DNA of 64,000 nt from Hellea sp. (GCA_028224375.1 JAOIVW010000016.1:1-64000), one strand, 5' to 3'; shown: positions 16,874 to 26,572, numbered from the stretch's first letter. The notes: generated by a model from the sequence alone, not told the origin. Made by a program: numbers and translations.

Positions 16874-17335
16874 ATGACAAATGACCGTTATAATGAACTG
16901 GACCAACTCGGGCAGATGAAGGCTTTGCCAAGCTCGCCTGATGAGGCTGTTTTGGAGCGTGTCAAAAACCCTTGTGATGAGGACTATATGGTTCGCCTTG
17001 TCGCGCCTGAATTTACCAGTATCTGTCCTGTCACTGGCCAGCCCGATTTCGCTCACCTCGTTGTTGATTACTGCCCTGATGAGTGGATTGTTGAGAGCAA
17101 AGCTTTCAAGCTCTTTCTCGGCTCCTATCGCAACCATGGTGATTTCCACGAAGCCTGCACCACAGGCATCGGCCAACGGCTCGTCAAAGAGATAAGCCCC
17201 AAATGGCTACGTATTGGCGGTTATTGGTATCCACGCGGAGGCATTCCAATTGATGTGTTTTATCAATATGGCAAAGCGCCGGAAGGTCTTTGGATACCTG
17301 ATCAAGGCGTGCCGCCCTATCGCGGTAGAGGTTAA
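16874..17335 (+). CDS. queF: NADPH-dependent preQ0 reductase (preQ1 synthase)
   Basis: A 153-residue unimodular QueF. The catalytic Cys is in [16 protein letters not shown] and the family signature is [20 protein letters not shown], with a terminal GGIPIDVF strand. It reduces 7-cyano-7-deazaguanine to 7-aminomethyl-7-deazaguanine for queuosine in tRNA. It uses the same tunnelling fold as FolE, whose gene is also in the window (59292) and supplies the pathway entry point. Other que genes are not visible. The start at ATG 16874 follows a GCGCTAACGGGCGC-type GC hairpin region. Confidence 0.95.
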   Translation: MTNDRYNELDQLGQMKALPSSPDEAVLERVKNPCDEDYMVRLVAPEFTSICPVTGQPDFAHLVVDYCPDEWIVESKAFKLFLGSYRNHGDFHEACTTGIGQRLVKEISPKWLRIGGYWYPRGGIPIDVFYQYGKAPEGLWIPDQGVPPYRGRG

Positions 17336-17352
17336 GCCATTAGGCCAATGTC

Positions 17353-18819
17353 ATGATGATGCTTATGAATTTTGCTGCCAAGGGTCTCGACGCTTGGTTA
17401 AACGATACCGTTCAGCCTCTGACTGACGCGCTTTCGAATTTCATTTTCTTTTCTGTACCGGTCATGGGGGCTGACCTGCCGCTCATCGTGTTATGGCTTA
17501 TATTTGCAGCCACATTCTTTAGCTTTTACCTCGGCTTCATCAATATACGCGGTTTCAAACATGCCATTGATATTGTCAGCGGTAAATTCTCAAACCCAAA
17601 GCATGATGGCGAGATTAGCCACTTCCAAGCCTTGACCGCTGCTGTGTCTGGGACTGTCGGTATCGGCAATATAGCCGCCGTGGCTGTAACAGTTTCTGTG
17701 GGCGGGCCGGGGGCGATATTTTGGGTCATAGTGGCAGGCTTTCTCGGCATGACCACGAAATTTGTAGAATGCACATTGGGGGTCAAATACCGCACAGTTA
17801 ATCCTGATGGCACGGTGTCGGGCGGACCCATGTATTACTTGCGCGATGGTTTGGCGGCCAAAGGCATGGCGAAATTTGGTAAGTTCTTAGGGTTTTTCTT
17901 CGCGGCCAGTATTGTCGTCGGCTGTTTGGGGATTGGCAATATGTTCCAATCCAATCAGGCCTATGTGCAGCTATTGGAAGTGACTGGCGGGCAGAGCGGG
18001 AGCCCTCTTGCGGGCTATGGCTGGGCCGTAGGTTTGATCATGGCCGTCTTAGTTGCGCTGATTATTATTGGCGGCATTAAGTCGATTGCGAAAACAACGG
18101 TTAAGCTGGTGCCCTTTATGGTGGTTATTTATATTGTGGGGGCATTGGCGGTCATCCTGATGAATGCGGCCCAACTCCCTGCCGCTATTGCAGAGATATT
18201 TACGGGGGCTTTCACCCTGCAAGGGGCCGGGGGCGGTATCCTCGGCATTATGATTATCGGTTTTCAGCGCGCCGTCTTTTCAAATGAAGCGGGCCTTGGC
18301 TCAGCGGCTATCGCGCATTCAGCTGTAAAGACGGATTCGCCTTTGACAGAAGGCTTTGTGGCGCTGCTCGAGCCCTTTATTGATACGGTGGTTATTTGTA
18401 CACTGACAGGCCTCGTTATCGTCACCTGTTTTGACACAGAGACAATCATGAATGGCGGGGTGAGCGGGATTGAGCTGACCTCTGCCGCGTTCCAGTCAAA
18501 AATTTCTTGGTCACCTGTGCCGCTCTCTATTGCAGCTTTCCTCTTTGCGTTTTCGACGATGCTCGCTTGGGCCTATTACGGCACCAAAGGCTGGACCTAC
18601 ATATTTGGCGAAGGCAAAGGCAAAGAGCTAACCTTTAGCCTGATTTTCTGTCTCTTCATCGTGATTGGCGCCTCGGTTCAACTCAGTGCTATTTTAGACT
18701 TTGCAGATGCTTTGATTTTTGTGATGGCCATTCCAAATCTTATTGGGCTTTATATTCTGGCCCCTGAGGTCAAACGTGATTTGGCGGCCTATTGGCGTAA
18801 CATCAATGATGCGGCTTAG
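17353..18819 (+). CDS. alanine or glycine:cation symporter (AGCS family)
   Basis: A 488-residue sodium-coupled amino acid transporter with about 11 spans. Diagnostic stretches are GTVGIGNIAAVAVTVSVGGPGAIFW (substrate and sodium site), KFVECTLGVKYR, GGPMYYLRDGL, GIGNMFQSNQAY and the late NEAGLGSAAIAHSAVKTDSP. It imports alanine or glycine across the inner membrane. Several Met codons are clustered at the start (17353, 17356, 17359, 17365), so the exact start is uncertain by a few residues. It is 17 bp behind queF. Confidence 0.93.
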   Translation: MMMLMNFAAKGLDAWLNDTVQPLTDALSNFIFFSVPVMGADLPLIVLWLIFAATFFSFYLGFINIRGFKHAIDIVSGKFSNPKHDGEISHFQALTAAVSGTVGIGNIAAVAVTVSVGGPGAIFWVIVAGFLGMTTKFVECTLGVKYRTVNPDGTVSGGPMYYLRDGLAAKGMAKFGKFLGFFFAASIVVGCLGIGNMFQSNQAYVQLLEVTGGQSGSPLAGYGWAVGLIMAVLVALIIIGGIKSIAKTTVKLVPFMVVIYIVGALAVILMNAAQLPAAIAEIFTGAFTLQGAGGGILGIMIIGFQRAVFSNEAGLGSAAIAHSAVKTDSPLTEGFVALLEPFIDTVVICTLTGLVIVTCFDTETIMNGGVSGIELTSAAFQSKISWSPVPLSIAAFLFAFSTMLAWAYYGTKGWTYIFGEGKGKELTFSLIFCLFIVIGASVQLSAILDFADALIFVMAIPNLIGLYILAPEVKRDLAAYWRNINDAA

Positions 18820-18912
18820 GCCGAAACCTTCTGCAATAATCTCAAATATTTATTTGGCTTTTGGGGCGGTGATGCTTATCTACAGCGGAACGTCAATTGA
18901 AAGGACAGGGTC

Positions 18913-19716
18913 ATGGGTAATGTAAATCTCGCTACTGATAGCAACCCGGATATCTGTGTCTGGTCTAATCTTAAGAAAGAGGCTGCGGCATATGCCACGA
19001 AAGAGGTGGCTCTATCGTCTCTTTTGCATGCCACCATTTTGGATCAAGACAGCCTTGGCGGAGCTTTGGTCAATCACTTGTCCGAAAAACTGGCCACGCC
19101 AGATTTCTCCACGCTGAAACTCCGCAAAATTCTTACTGAGGCTATTCAAGCCGATGCGAGTATTGTTGAACATGCCGCGAAAGACTTATTGGCTGTGAAA
19201 GACCGCGACCCGGCTTGCACGTCCTTCCTACAAGCCTTTCTCTACTTTAAAGGCTTTATGGCCATCCAGACTTACCGTTGCGCACACGCGCTTTACAAAG
19301 CGGGTCGAGACCTTCTGTCCTTTCATCTGCAAAATCGCAGCTCAGAACTCTTTGGCGTCGATATCAATCCGGCGGCGAAAATCGGACATGGTATCATGCT
19401 TGACCACGCGACAGGGTTTGTCATGGGCGAGACGGCGGTTATCGGGAATGATTGTTCTATCCTTCAAGGTGTCACTCTAGGCGGAACGGGTAAAGCCCAT
19501 GAGGACCGTCATCCGAAAATTGGTAATCGCGTTCTCATTGGCGCAAATGCCTCGGTCCTTGGCAATATTATTATTGGCGATGGCTCTAAAGTTGCGGCAG
19601 GGTCAGTGGTCTTGAAAGCTGTGCCAGAAGGCTGCACCGTAGCAGGCGTTCCGGCCAAGCCTGTGGGCGGCCCGTGTTGCGACAACCCCGCTAAATCCAT
19701 GGTACAAACGCTTTAA
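18913..19716 (+). CDS. cysE: serine O-acetyltransferase
   Basis: A 267-residue SAT. The N-terminal helical domain (WSNLKKEAAAYATKE, LHATILDQDSLGGALVNHL) is followed by the left-handed beta-helix of hexapeptide repeats from about residue 150 (VDINPAAKIGHGIMLDHATG, VIGETAV-type turn, LQGVTLGGTGK, KIGNRVLIGANASVLGNI). It makes O-acetylserine, the carbon acceptor for sulfide in cysteine synthesis, linking with the cysD-cysNC operon 14 kb away. A catalytic His is in LDHATG. The C-terminal tail that often mediates cysteine synthase binding is present (SMVQTL). Confidence 0.95.
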   Translation: MGNVNLATDSNPDICVWSNLKKEAAAYATKEVALSSLLHATILDQDSLGGALVNHLSEKLATPDFSTLKLRKILTEAIQADASIVEHAAKDLLAVKDRDPACTSFLQAFLYFKGFMAIQTYRCAHALYKAGRDLLSFHLQNRSSELFGVDINPAAKIGHGIMLDHATGFVMGETAVIGNDCSILQGVTLGGTGKAHEDRHPKIGNRVLIGANASVLGNIIIGDGSKVAAGSVVLKAVPEGCTVAGVPAKPVGGPCCDNPAKSMVQTL

Positions 19717-19762
19717 ATTTAAAAACTTTTAAATCAGGACACCTCAAAAGAAAGAGCACCCT

Positions 19763-19978
19763 ATGAGCCCCGAACAAATTCTATCTGTTAAAAACTATCT
19801 CTGTAAACGTCTTGGCACGGACGGCGTGTCTATCAAGCCGCGCAAAGTTGCCGATAGTGTCGAAGTCTATTTGAATGATGAGATTCTAGGTCTTCTCTAT
19901 ATTGATGACGAAGATAAAAATGACATCTCATATGACTTGAACATTTCAATCCTTCAGCAAGATTTAGACGAAGCGTAA
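19763..19978 (+). CDS. DUF3126 family protein
   Basis: A 71-residue acidic protein matching the alphaproteobacterial DUF3126 family: N-terminal QILSVKNYLCKRLG, central VEVYLNDEILGLLYIDDED and terminal ISYDLNISILQQDLDEA. The family has no known activity and is often found beside cysE or carbonic-anhydrase genes in this class. It abuts the next gene with no gap (TAA then GTG), so the two are translationally linked. Its start codon follows GAAAGAGC about 7 bases upstream. Confidence 0.85.
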   Translation: MSPEQILSVKNYLCKRLGTDGVSIKPRKVADSVEVYLNDEILGLLYIDDEDKNDISYDLNISILQQDLDEA

Positions 19979-20500
19979 GTGGCCGTCTATTCCCTAGACG
20001 GCGTTGCGCCAAAATTAGCCGACGATGTTTACATTGCGCCCAATGCGCAGGTCATGGGCAATGTCGAAATGGAAGCGGGGAGTTCTGCTTGGTTTGGCGC
20101 GGTTTTGCGCGGGGATAATGATCTTATAAAAATTGGGGCGCGCTCAAATGTGCAAGATAATTCTGTGCTACATACCGACCCTGGAATGCCGCTCACATTA
20201 GGTGAGGGCGTTATTGTCGGGCATCAAGTCATGCTTCACGGCTGTACCATTGGGGATAACACTTTGGTAGGCATAGGCGCGACAATCTTAAACGGGGCTA
20301 AGATTGGTAATAATTGCATCATAGGCGCCCACGCACTTATCACTGAAGGCAAAGAAATTCCTGACGGCTCTATGGTCGTCGGCGCGCCAGGCCGCGTGAT
20401 TAAAACGCTGACCGAGCAGCATTTTGCTATGCTAAAAATGAATGCCGAGATTTACGTGGCCAATGCCAAGCGGTTTAAGGATGGCCTCAAAGAAATTTAG
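19979..20500 (+). CDS. gamma-class carbonic anhydrase-like hexapeptide protein
   Basis: A 173-residue left-handed beta-helix protein starting at a GTG directly after the DUF3126 stop. Landmarks are [51 protein letters not shown], and [15 protein letters not shown] with the zinc His residues, then [12 protein letters not shown]. It fits the YrdA/PaaY group. It could interconvert bicarbonate and carbon dioxide, but many members show other or no activity. It likely shares a transcript with cysE and the DUF3126 gene. Confidence 0.9.
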   Translation: MAVYSLDGVAPKLADDVYIAPNAQVMGNVEMEAGSSAWFGAVLRGDNDLIKIGARSNVQDNSVLHTDPGMPLTLGEGVIVGHQVMLHGCTIGDNTLVGIGATILNGAKIGNNCIIGAHALITEGKEIPDGSMVVGAPGRVIKTLTEQHFAMLKMNAEIYVANAKRFKDGLKEI

Positions 20501-21144
20501 ATATCCATGTTCCAAAGATCGCGAATGCGCGCATCCATGTCTGAGCCGATATTAAACCACGCGGTTTGATTTTTGAAACTATCGAGCAGAAACAACCGAT
20601 CATCCTTCGTCAGGGTTTGGCTAAGACTATTTCTAAGCTGCTCTACGCTGGCTTGACTTTTTAGTAGCCAGACGGAATCCCCGATACGCTGCGCAATGCC
20701 ATTTTGCTGAAGCGCTTGTAGAAATTGCATGCCGTGATTGGACCGGATTTCAGCCATGACGATAAAGACCGTCTTATCACCCGCATGTTGCGCGGCTTGC
20801 GGCTGCGCTGCAGGTCTCGGATTTGGGGCAACGCTTTGCGGGGCGTAAGTTGTGGGCTGCATTTGCCGCGCTAAGACCCCGCCGCCCACATTGGACATGG
20901 GGCGCAAGACGTTAGGCTGTGCCTGAGGACGTGGCTGTTGTTGCGCTACGCTCTGCTGGCCTGCCCAAGAGGCAAAGGCGGCAAAGTGCTGAGCAGGTTG
21001 GTAGCCTTGCGCGGCTGATTGGCTGATAAGCGATTGCGGCGCAACACGCCCTTCGGCGACGAAAGCTTTCATTTGGGCAGGGTCATAAGGGCCATAAGAC
21101 TGGCCATTGACCTGAACATACCATGTGTTTTGGACAGATTGCAT
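20497..21144 (-). CDS. GYF_2 domain protein with a C-terminal Cas2/SinR-like domain
   Basis: A 215-residue, three-part protein. Residues about 7-45 are a GYF_2 domain ([21 protein letters not shown]...), a peptide-binding module. A Gln/Pro/Ala-rich linker follows (about 55-120). The last 90 residues ([50 protein letters not shown]) have the beta-alpha-beta-beta-alpha-beta pattern of Cas2/VapD/SinR-like ferredoxin folds. No CRISPR array or cas gene is near, so the domain probably has a non-CRISPR role. It overlaps the carbonic-anhydrase gene tail to tail by four bases. The C-terminal assignment is by pattern only. Confidence 0.7.
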   Translation of the reverse strand: MQSVQNTWYVQVNGQSYGPYDPAQMKAFVAEGRVAPQSLISQSAAQGYQPAQHFAAFASWAGQQSVAQQQPRPQAQPNVLRPMSNVGGGVLARQMQPTTYAPQSVAPNPRPAAQPQAAQHAGDKTVFIVMAEIRSNHGMQFLQALQQNGIAQRIGDSVWLLKSQASVEQLRNSLSQTLTKDDRLFLLDSFKNQTAWFNIGSDMDARIRDLWNMDI

Positions 21145-21246
21145 GTTTTGAACCCTTTCAACCCCCTATCTTTTCCGATTCTATAAAAACGCAAAGAGGG
21201 TAGATAAAACTTTTACAGATTATCAAAACAGGTTAGGGGGCCAATT

Positions 21247-21924
21247 ATGACCGATATTCAGCGCCCCCGCGAGCCCATGTTTAATTTTACCGAGAAAGCT
21301 CCGGCTTATCTGGCGGGCATTTTTATCGCCATTCAGGCGGTCATGAGCATTGTGCCATATGCCCTACGAGCAGGCATCGACCATTTTGGTGTTTTGCGGC
21401 CTTTGGGCAGTCCTGGCACGGATGTTATCTCTCAGGCCACTAGCCTTATTGGACATGGTTTTCTCCACGGAAGCTGGGGACATGTCTTGATGAATTCCGG
21501 CATGACAATTGTTTTTGGGATTGCCTTGATACGCGGCGCAAAACTGCTTGCGGCGTCCAAAGGCAGAGCCTCCACGGCGAGACGTGACTTTTTTATCATC
21601 TTCTTTGCCGGCGTTATTATTGGCGGCATCTTTCAATGGGGATGGTGGGCTGTTGTAAATGCGCAGCTAACACTGACAGGCGCGGTAGGCGCGTCTGGCG
21701 GAGCCTCGGCTCTATTTGCGGCCGGAGGATGGGCCATAGGCGGGCGTGAAAAAATGTTACAATTTGGTTTTGGGTGGGCCGTCATCAATTTCGTGATGGT
21801 GCTGCTCGAAAAATATATTGGTATCGGCATCGCTTGGCCCGCCCATATTGGCGGTTACATAGCGGGTATGATATTTGCGCCGCTCTTTGTGAAAGCGAAC
21901 GCGACGCGCCTAACTATGCTTTAG
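21247..21924 (+). CDS. rhomboid family intramembrane serine protease
   Basis: A 225-residue membrane protein with six predicted spans. The active-site landmarks are present: HGSWGHVLMNSGM (H-x3-N type motif of the oxyanion region), GAVGASGGASALFA with the nucleophile Ser in GASGG, and AHIGGYIAGM with the catalytic His. An extended hydrophilic loop (KGRASTARRD) follows span 3. It would cleave transmembrane substrates in the inner membrane; targets are unknown. It is divergent from the GYF_2 gene and its last 15 bases overlap the convergent membrane-protein gene. Confidence 0.9.
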   Translation: MTDIQRPREPMFNFTEKAPAYLAGIFIAIQAVMSIVPYALRAGIDHFGVLRPLGSPGTDVISQATSLIGHGFLHGSWGHVLMNSGMTIVFGIALIRGAKLLAASKGRASTARRDFFIIFFAGVIIGGIFQWGWWAVVNAQLTLTGAVGASGGASALFAAGGWAIGGREKMLQFGFGWAVINFVMVLLEKYIGIGIAWPAHIGGYIAGMIFAPLFVKANATRLTML

Positions 21925-23313
21925 ACGAGGGGCAGAGCCTTGATGGGACAAGCTTAGCCCTGCAATCGTAGCTCCGACACCTAGGCAGGCCAGAAGTCCG
22001 GCCGTAAATATGACAGCATTCTCCAGAGTGACCAGTTCAGGCCTAAATAGAAGGGCGGCTTCTATGAATAGAACAGCTAGTCCTAACCCCATCATTATCG
22101 GAGAGTGACGGCGTGCGCCGTTTAGCATCATGCCAATTGCAGCGGCAGTGATGGCTGCCCCAATTAAAACACCAATCGTGGGAATAAGGCTAACGCCGGG
22201 AATAGCCGCCGCCAATATATCAGGCCATGACGGGAACCATAGCATCATAGGTAAAAAAGCTGAGGCTATTGTAACTAAGAATATGCCTGCAAAGGATAAT
22301 TGCGAATGTTTGTACCGCACGACAGCGCTGCATAGGATGATGACCAGAGAGGCGAGGACAACACCCTTCCAAAGATTTAAGCCAAAGGCTGTCAGCGATG
22401 CGGTTTCGCTTTGCATGGCATCAGGCGTAAGCCAAAAATATTGAAAGCCAATCGCGCCGATAAGGGCGGCTATCCAGCCTGCGTAGATATGAATAGAGCT
22501 TCCAGTAAGCTCTTTATCTTCAGCCGCTTTACCAGCTCTGTGATGCGCCGCGCCCATGATGAAGAGGGCTGCTGCGCCGAATGTTAGGGGTAGATCGCCC
22601 GCGCTCCAGTGTAAGAATACGAAATTGGCCACCCAATAATAAGCTGTCAGAACAGCCAGCGTAATGACCATGCCAGACCGGATTTTTGTCCCGACGAATA
22701 CTTGCGCGGCAAAGACAGCCGGTAACAGCATTACAAAGTTTGAAACCTCTGCCAAACCAGAAAAACTCAACATCGCCCAGATAAGGGACGCACAAATAGA
22801 GGCCAGAGCCGATATGCGGGACTTCATCAAATATCCTAAAATCAAGGGGACAATGCTCATCAGCAAAAGTCCATCGGACAAGGTCAAGCCCATGTTAAAA
22901 TAGTTGGCAGCTGTAATAACGGCCCCCATCAATCCGCCTAGTGCGGTCACAATAGAAATCTCGCTCAGCCGCCATTTGCCATGGTCAGCACTGACATAGC
23001 TGGCCCATAATCCCGTCCAGAGCAGGGCGATACTGGTCAGCGCTTTGGGCCCTGTGCCCGCGCTCAGCAGAAATGCGCCCAACATAAGAACCAGAGCCGT
23101 TACCCAACAGCCAAGCGTTATTTTAAGGCTGCCTGTGAATTCGGACGATTGGGAAGATTGACCTTCAGGGGTTGGCGAGGAAATTGTTTCCCCCATATCC
23201 GCAGTCGTTTCAGACCTAAGCGGGGTATCAACAGACAAGCTCTGCTTAACCCGACCGGCGAGCATTGCAGGCACATTATCATTTGCCGTGTGATTTGGTT
23301 TTTGGTTCACCAT
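21910..23313 (-). CDS. polytopic membrane protein, DUF2157-like
   Basis: A protein of about 467 residues with a polar N-terminal part (residues 1-60, Ser/Thr-rich) followed by roughly 12 closely packed hydrophobic segments with short loops, ending in LSLSHQGSAPRLKHS. The arrangement, especially WTGLWASYVSADHGKWR and long Gly/Ala-rich spans, resembles DUF2157/DUF4401-type membrane proteins, but the match is by feel. The ATG at 23313 is used; an in-frame GTG lies 15 codons upstream. Its 3' end overlaps the rhomboid gene. Function unknown. Confidence 0.65.
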   Translation of the reverse strand: MVNQKPNHTANDNVPAMLAGRVKQSLSVDTPLRSETTADMGETISSPTPEGQSSQSSEFTGSLKITLGCWVTALVLMLGAFLLSAGTGPKALTSIALLWTGLWASYVSADHGKWRLSEISIVTALGGLMGAVITAANYFNMGLTLSDGLLLMSIVPLILGYLMKSRISALASICASLIWAMLSFSGLAEVSNFVMLLPAVFAAQVFVGTKIRSGMVITLAVLTAYYWVANFVFLHWSAGDLPLTFGAAALFIMGAAHHRAGKAAEDKELTGSSIHIYAGWIAALIGAIGFQYFWLTPDAMQSETASLTAFGLNLWKGVVLASLVIILCSAVVRYKHSQLSFAGIFLVTIASAFLPMMLWFPSWPDILAAAIPGVSLIPTIGVLIGAAITAAAIGMMLNGARRHSPIMMGLGLAVLFIEAALLFRPELVTLENAVIFTAGLLACLGVGATIAGLSLSHQGSAPRLKHS

Positions 23314-23442
23314 TAGAGGCTTACAAAGCAATTTGTATGCCTTTAACAGCACTTGCACCTATCAGGCGCAAGATTTTTATATCCCTCTCCACGCAGGCGG
23401 GAATTAACTACGAATATTAGGAGACTGACGAGTCAGAGGGGG

Positions 23443-25458
23443 CTAAACGATGTTTTTTCTGACACCAAATTTGAAATCCATAATTCTGTCTTCAATGTCA
23501 TCGACCGTCAAATCATCGTATTCATCAGACGTTTTAGGGGAGATGTCAGGGCTCTCGGACGCGTTTTCGACACTGCGCCGCGACTGATTTACAGATAAAG
23601 CTGCCGCGACATCTTTATATTTTTTATCGAGTTTGCCTTCTGCCTTTTTTGACTCGAGCAGCGCTTTTTGTGCGGCTTCCAGCTGGAATGTTTGGGCGTG
23701 AATGAGGTCTTCGAGGCGTTTATTCTCAATCTGTTGCGCTTTATGCGCTTCGCGAAGCTGTGCAACGTCCTGCGCGGCTCCTTGGACGATATCATTTTTT
23801 ACAATGAGTTGTTCGTTTAACTGCTTAACTTGAATTTCGAGATCCTGGCTTGGATTATTGGCCATCATGCTTTCCATTTGTCCGGATTGCATTTTCATAC
23901 GGCTTTGCAAGCGATCTCGTTCCCGCTCAAGACTTGCACACTTAGCCTGCAATTCAGCTTTTTCTTTATGGCCAAACTCAGTGACTTCGTCTCTGCGGAT
24001 AATTTCGGTTTGCAGCTCGCGAACCGTGTTCTTTAGAGTCCTAAGTTTCTCAGCGCTGCGCTTTTCAGACAGCGAGACAATATCTTTCATCTCATTTTGT
24101 GTTGCGGTGATTTTCTTTTCAAGGCGGGCCCGCTCAATATCTTGCTCATTTCTGACTTTGCGCAAGTCAGCAAGTTCTTTTCTGGCTGAGTCGGCAAGCT
24201 GCGTTTTAAGAGCAGCCTCTTTGTTGAGGGAGGCCATTTGCGTTTCCAAATCTGTGACTTGATCTTCGCGGTGAATGACATTGAACTCATATTGCGTTTT
24301 GAAGGTTTTGATATCTTCATGCAGAGTTTGCATCTCGCCTTTCATGGCGTTGTTTTGACGCTTAGCCGTGTTTAAGGCGATGCGTAACTCTTGAGCCTCT
24401 GTGCGGAACGTATCAGCCTGTTCTCTGAAATCCACACAATCTGCACGAAGTGATTCGACCATTTTGGAAGCTTCAAGATATTCAGCTTGACGCGCTTCAA
24501 AAGCAGCGGATAGCTCATTGACTTTCTCGCGTAAGACTCTGTTTTCTTTGCCTTCTACACTTAGTGCCGTCTTGTGACGTTCAATTTCAAGCGCGGAGCT
24601 CTCGGTCTCTGCGCGGGCTTTTTTCAGGACAGATTCGTAATCTTGAAGCGATTTTGCAGCCTTGGTCAGGCGTCCTCGGGCTTCTTCATATTGCTTCGTC
24701 TTTTCTGTCAGGCGTTCTTGGTGGTCTTCAAGGTCTGCTGCGAGAATATCGACTTTTGCTCTGAAGCCTTCGACTTCACCATTGGCTGTCCGAAGTTTTG
24801 CTTTTAGGCGGCGATTTTCAGGCTCTAAACGGTTAAGAACGGAGAAGTCGATTTCGGCCTTCTCCACAAAGCCCATAAGGCCTTCGACACGTTGCAAGGC
24901 CCGGCGGTAGAGTTCTTCGCCGCCTTGAATGTCGGCGCTGATTTTAGCAACATCGAGGCGCATTGCGCCCATATCCAAGCGCGCAGGGCCTGATAGCTCT
25001 ATATCGGCATCAATATTTGGCAGTCCTTCGTTAAGTTGACTGTCAGAGGCCATTGTTGATGGTGTTTTTGCGGCTTTAGGAGTGTCCAAGCCTTCTACGT
25101 TCCGGCGCGCATTAGCCAAAATATCGTCTATAGTTGTCTCTGGAGGGGCAGTCTTTTTAGTGACATCAACATTCTTTGTGTTTTTGTCTAGATTGGCCGT
25201 GAAACTAGGTGCTGCGAATTTCTTTAAGCTATCTGTCAAAAACTTGTCTGATGATTGTTCTGTTTCTAGGGGCTCGGAGGCGCTGTGGTTCTCTTCAGAG
25301 AGTGTAGGATCAGGGGTGTTGAGGTCAGATGTTGACTCGTCGAGTTTTTGTTCACGATGGCGCTCGCCGTCCATTTGGGCAATTTCGTGTTCAAGGTCTA
25401 ACTTAGCAGGCGATTCTGATTTTTTCGCTTTATTTGTTTTTCTTTTAAAAAAAGACAC
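23443..25458 (-). CDS. long coiled-coil protein, intermediate-filament (crescentin)-like architecture
   Basis: About 671 residues. The first 180 are polar and disordered-looking (Ser, Glu, Lys, Pro). From about residue 185 (GGEELYRRALQRVEGLMGF) to about 620 the sequence is an almost unbroken heptad-type coiled coil (long runs with E, K, Q, A, L), ending in a short acidic tail (DEYDDLTVDDIEDRIMDFKFG). No ATPase motif is present, so it is not an SMC protein. A rod with short head and tail suits a cytoskeletal or polar-scaffold role like crescentin. GTG at 25458 with AAGGA five bases upstream gives MSFFKRK; an ATG 15 bases further up lacks a good site. Function inferred. Confidence 0.65.
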   Translation of the reverse strand: MSFFKRKTNKAKKSESPAKLDLEHEIAQMDGERHREQKLDESTSDLNTPDPTLSEENHSASEPLETEQSSDKFLTDSLKKFAAPSFTANLDKNTKNVDVTKKTAPPETTIDDILANARRNVEGLDTPKAAKTPSTMASDSQLNEGLPNIDADIELSGPARLDMGAMRLDVAKISADIQGGEELYRRALQRVEGLMGFVEKAEIDFSVLNRLEPENRRLKAKLRTANGEVEGFRAKVDILAADLEDHQERLTEKTKQYEEARGRLTKAAKSLQDYESVLKKARAETESSALEIERHKTALSVEGKENRVLREKVNELSAAFEARQAEYLEASKMVESLRADCVDFREQADTFRTEAQELRIALNTAKRQNNAMKGEMQTLHEDIKTFKTQYEFNVIHREDQVTDLETQMASLNKEAALKTQLADSARKELADLRKVRNEQDIERARLEKKITATQNEMKDIVSLSEKRSAEKLRTLKNTVRELQTEIIRRDEVTEFGHKEKAELQAKCASLERERDRLQSRMKMQSGQMESMMANNPSQDLEIQVKQLNEQLIVKNDIVQGAAQDVAQLREAHKAQQIENKRLEDLIHAQTFQLEAAQKALLESKKAEGKLDKKYKDVAAALSVNQSRRSVENASESPDISPKTSDEYDDLTVDDIEDRIMDFKFGVRKNIV

Positions 25459-25566
25459 AGGAATCCTTCGCATATAAATTCATAAAGTCCCACACCACCT
25501 CATCATGAGGTATGCAAAGTTAAAAAGTGTTTAATTGGTCTGGACAATCAACAGATAAGTTTATGG

Positions 25567-25594
25567 TTGACCTGCTAGGCCCATAAACTATTCA
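25567..25594 (+). promoter_or_regulatory. putative sigma-70 type promoter for the fab cluster
   Basis: TTGACC (25567-25572), a 16-bp spacer and TATTCA (25589-25594) lie 29 bp before the fabD start. A short dyad CCTCATCATGAGG at 25498-25510 is further upstream in the divergent region and could be a regulator site. Both are pattern matches only. Confidence 0.4.
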
Positions 25595-25622
25595 AACTAA
25601 AGGACGTATTTAGGGATATTTT

Positions 25623-26567
25623 ATGACACTGGCATTCACCTTTCCGGGCCAAGGCAGCCAATTTGTGGGCATGGGCAAAGAGTTGGCAGAGGCTTTTGCC
25701 AGTGCGCGAAGCGTATTTCAGGAAGTTGATGACGCGCTGTCCCAAAATTTGTCAAAACTGATGTGGGATGGCCCCATTGAGGACTTGACCTTAACAGCAA
25801 ATACACAGCCGGCTTTAATGGCTTGCGGGATTGCGGCTATGCGTGCGCTGAAAGATGAGTTTGGCGTAGATGTGACGGACGCAAAGTTTGCGGCGGGGCA
25901 TTCATTGGGCGAATATACGGCTCTCTGTGCAGCCGGGTCATTATCCTTAGCTGAGACGGCTAAGCTTTTACGTATTCGCGGAAACTCTATGCAAGACGCG
26001 GTCCCTGTCGGGGCTGGTGCTATGGCGGCGCTGTTGGGAGCCTCTGTTGAAGATGCGGAAGCTGCGGCCAAAGCGGGGCAGGCGAAAGGTATATGCCAAA
26101 TCGCCAATGATAATGCGGTTGGCCAAATTGTTCTGTCCGGCGAGAAAGACGCCGTTCAAGCGGCGTGTGATGCCGCGACTGAGATGGGCGTGAAAAAAGC
26201 GATGATGCTAAATGTCTCTGCGCCGTTTCACTGCGATATGATGGCCCCTGCGGCTGAGGCTATGCGCGACGCGCTTGCTGATGCCAGTTTTAAGGCTCCC
26301 ATTATCCCTGTTATCAACAATGTGCAGGCCGTGCCAGTTAGTGACCCTGACCAGCTCCGCGATGACCTTGTGGCGCAGGTTACAGGCCGTGTGCGCTGGC
26401 GCGAATCAGTTGAGTGGATGCACGCAAATGGTATCGAAACACTAGCTGAGCCTGGATGCGGCAAGGTGCTGACAGTCATGCTGCGCCGTATCGTTAAAGG
26501 CATGAACGGCAAAGCGCTTAATACACCCGAAGGCCTCGAAGCCTTTGCGGCTGAACTTAAAGGATAA
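25623..26567 (+). CDS. fabD: malonyl-CoA:ACP transacylase
   Basis: A 314-residue FabD. It begins FTFPGQGSQFVGMG, has the nucleophile elbow GHSLGEYTAL (Ser94), IANDNAVGQIVLSG and VSAPFHCDMM with the catalytic His region. It loads malonate from CoA onto acyl carrier protein to start and extend fatty acids. It opens the fabD-fabG-acpP-fabF-mltG-yicC-gmk run; fabG follows after 5 bp. The gene starts with ATG at 25623 and is divergent from the coiled-coil gene. Confidence 0.96.
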   Translation: MTLAFTFPGQGSQFVGMGKELAEAFASARSVFQEVDDALSQNLSKLMWDGPIEDLTLTANTQPALMACGIAAMRALKDEFGVDVTDAKFAAGHSLGEYTALCAAGSLSLAETAKLLRIRGNSMQDAVPVGAGAMAALLGASVEDAEAAAKAGQAKGICQIANDNAVGQIVLSGEKDAVQAACDAATEMGVKKAMMLNVSAPFHCDMMAPAAEAMRDALADASFKAPIIPVINNVQAVPVSDPDQLRDDLVAQVTGRVRWRESVEWMHANGIETLAEPGCGKVLTVMLRRIVKGMNGKALNTPEGLEAFAAELKG

Positions 26568-26572
26568 AGATT

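Noticed and set aside
20497-20800. CRISPR association of the Cas2-like domain
   Set aside because: No regularly spaced direct repeats or cas genes are visible anywhere in the window.
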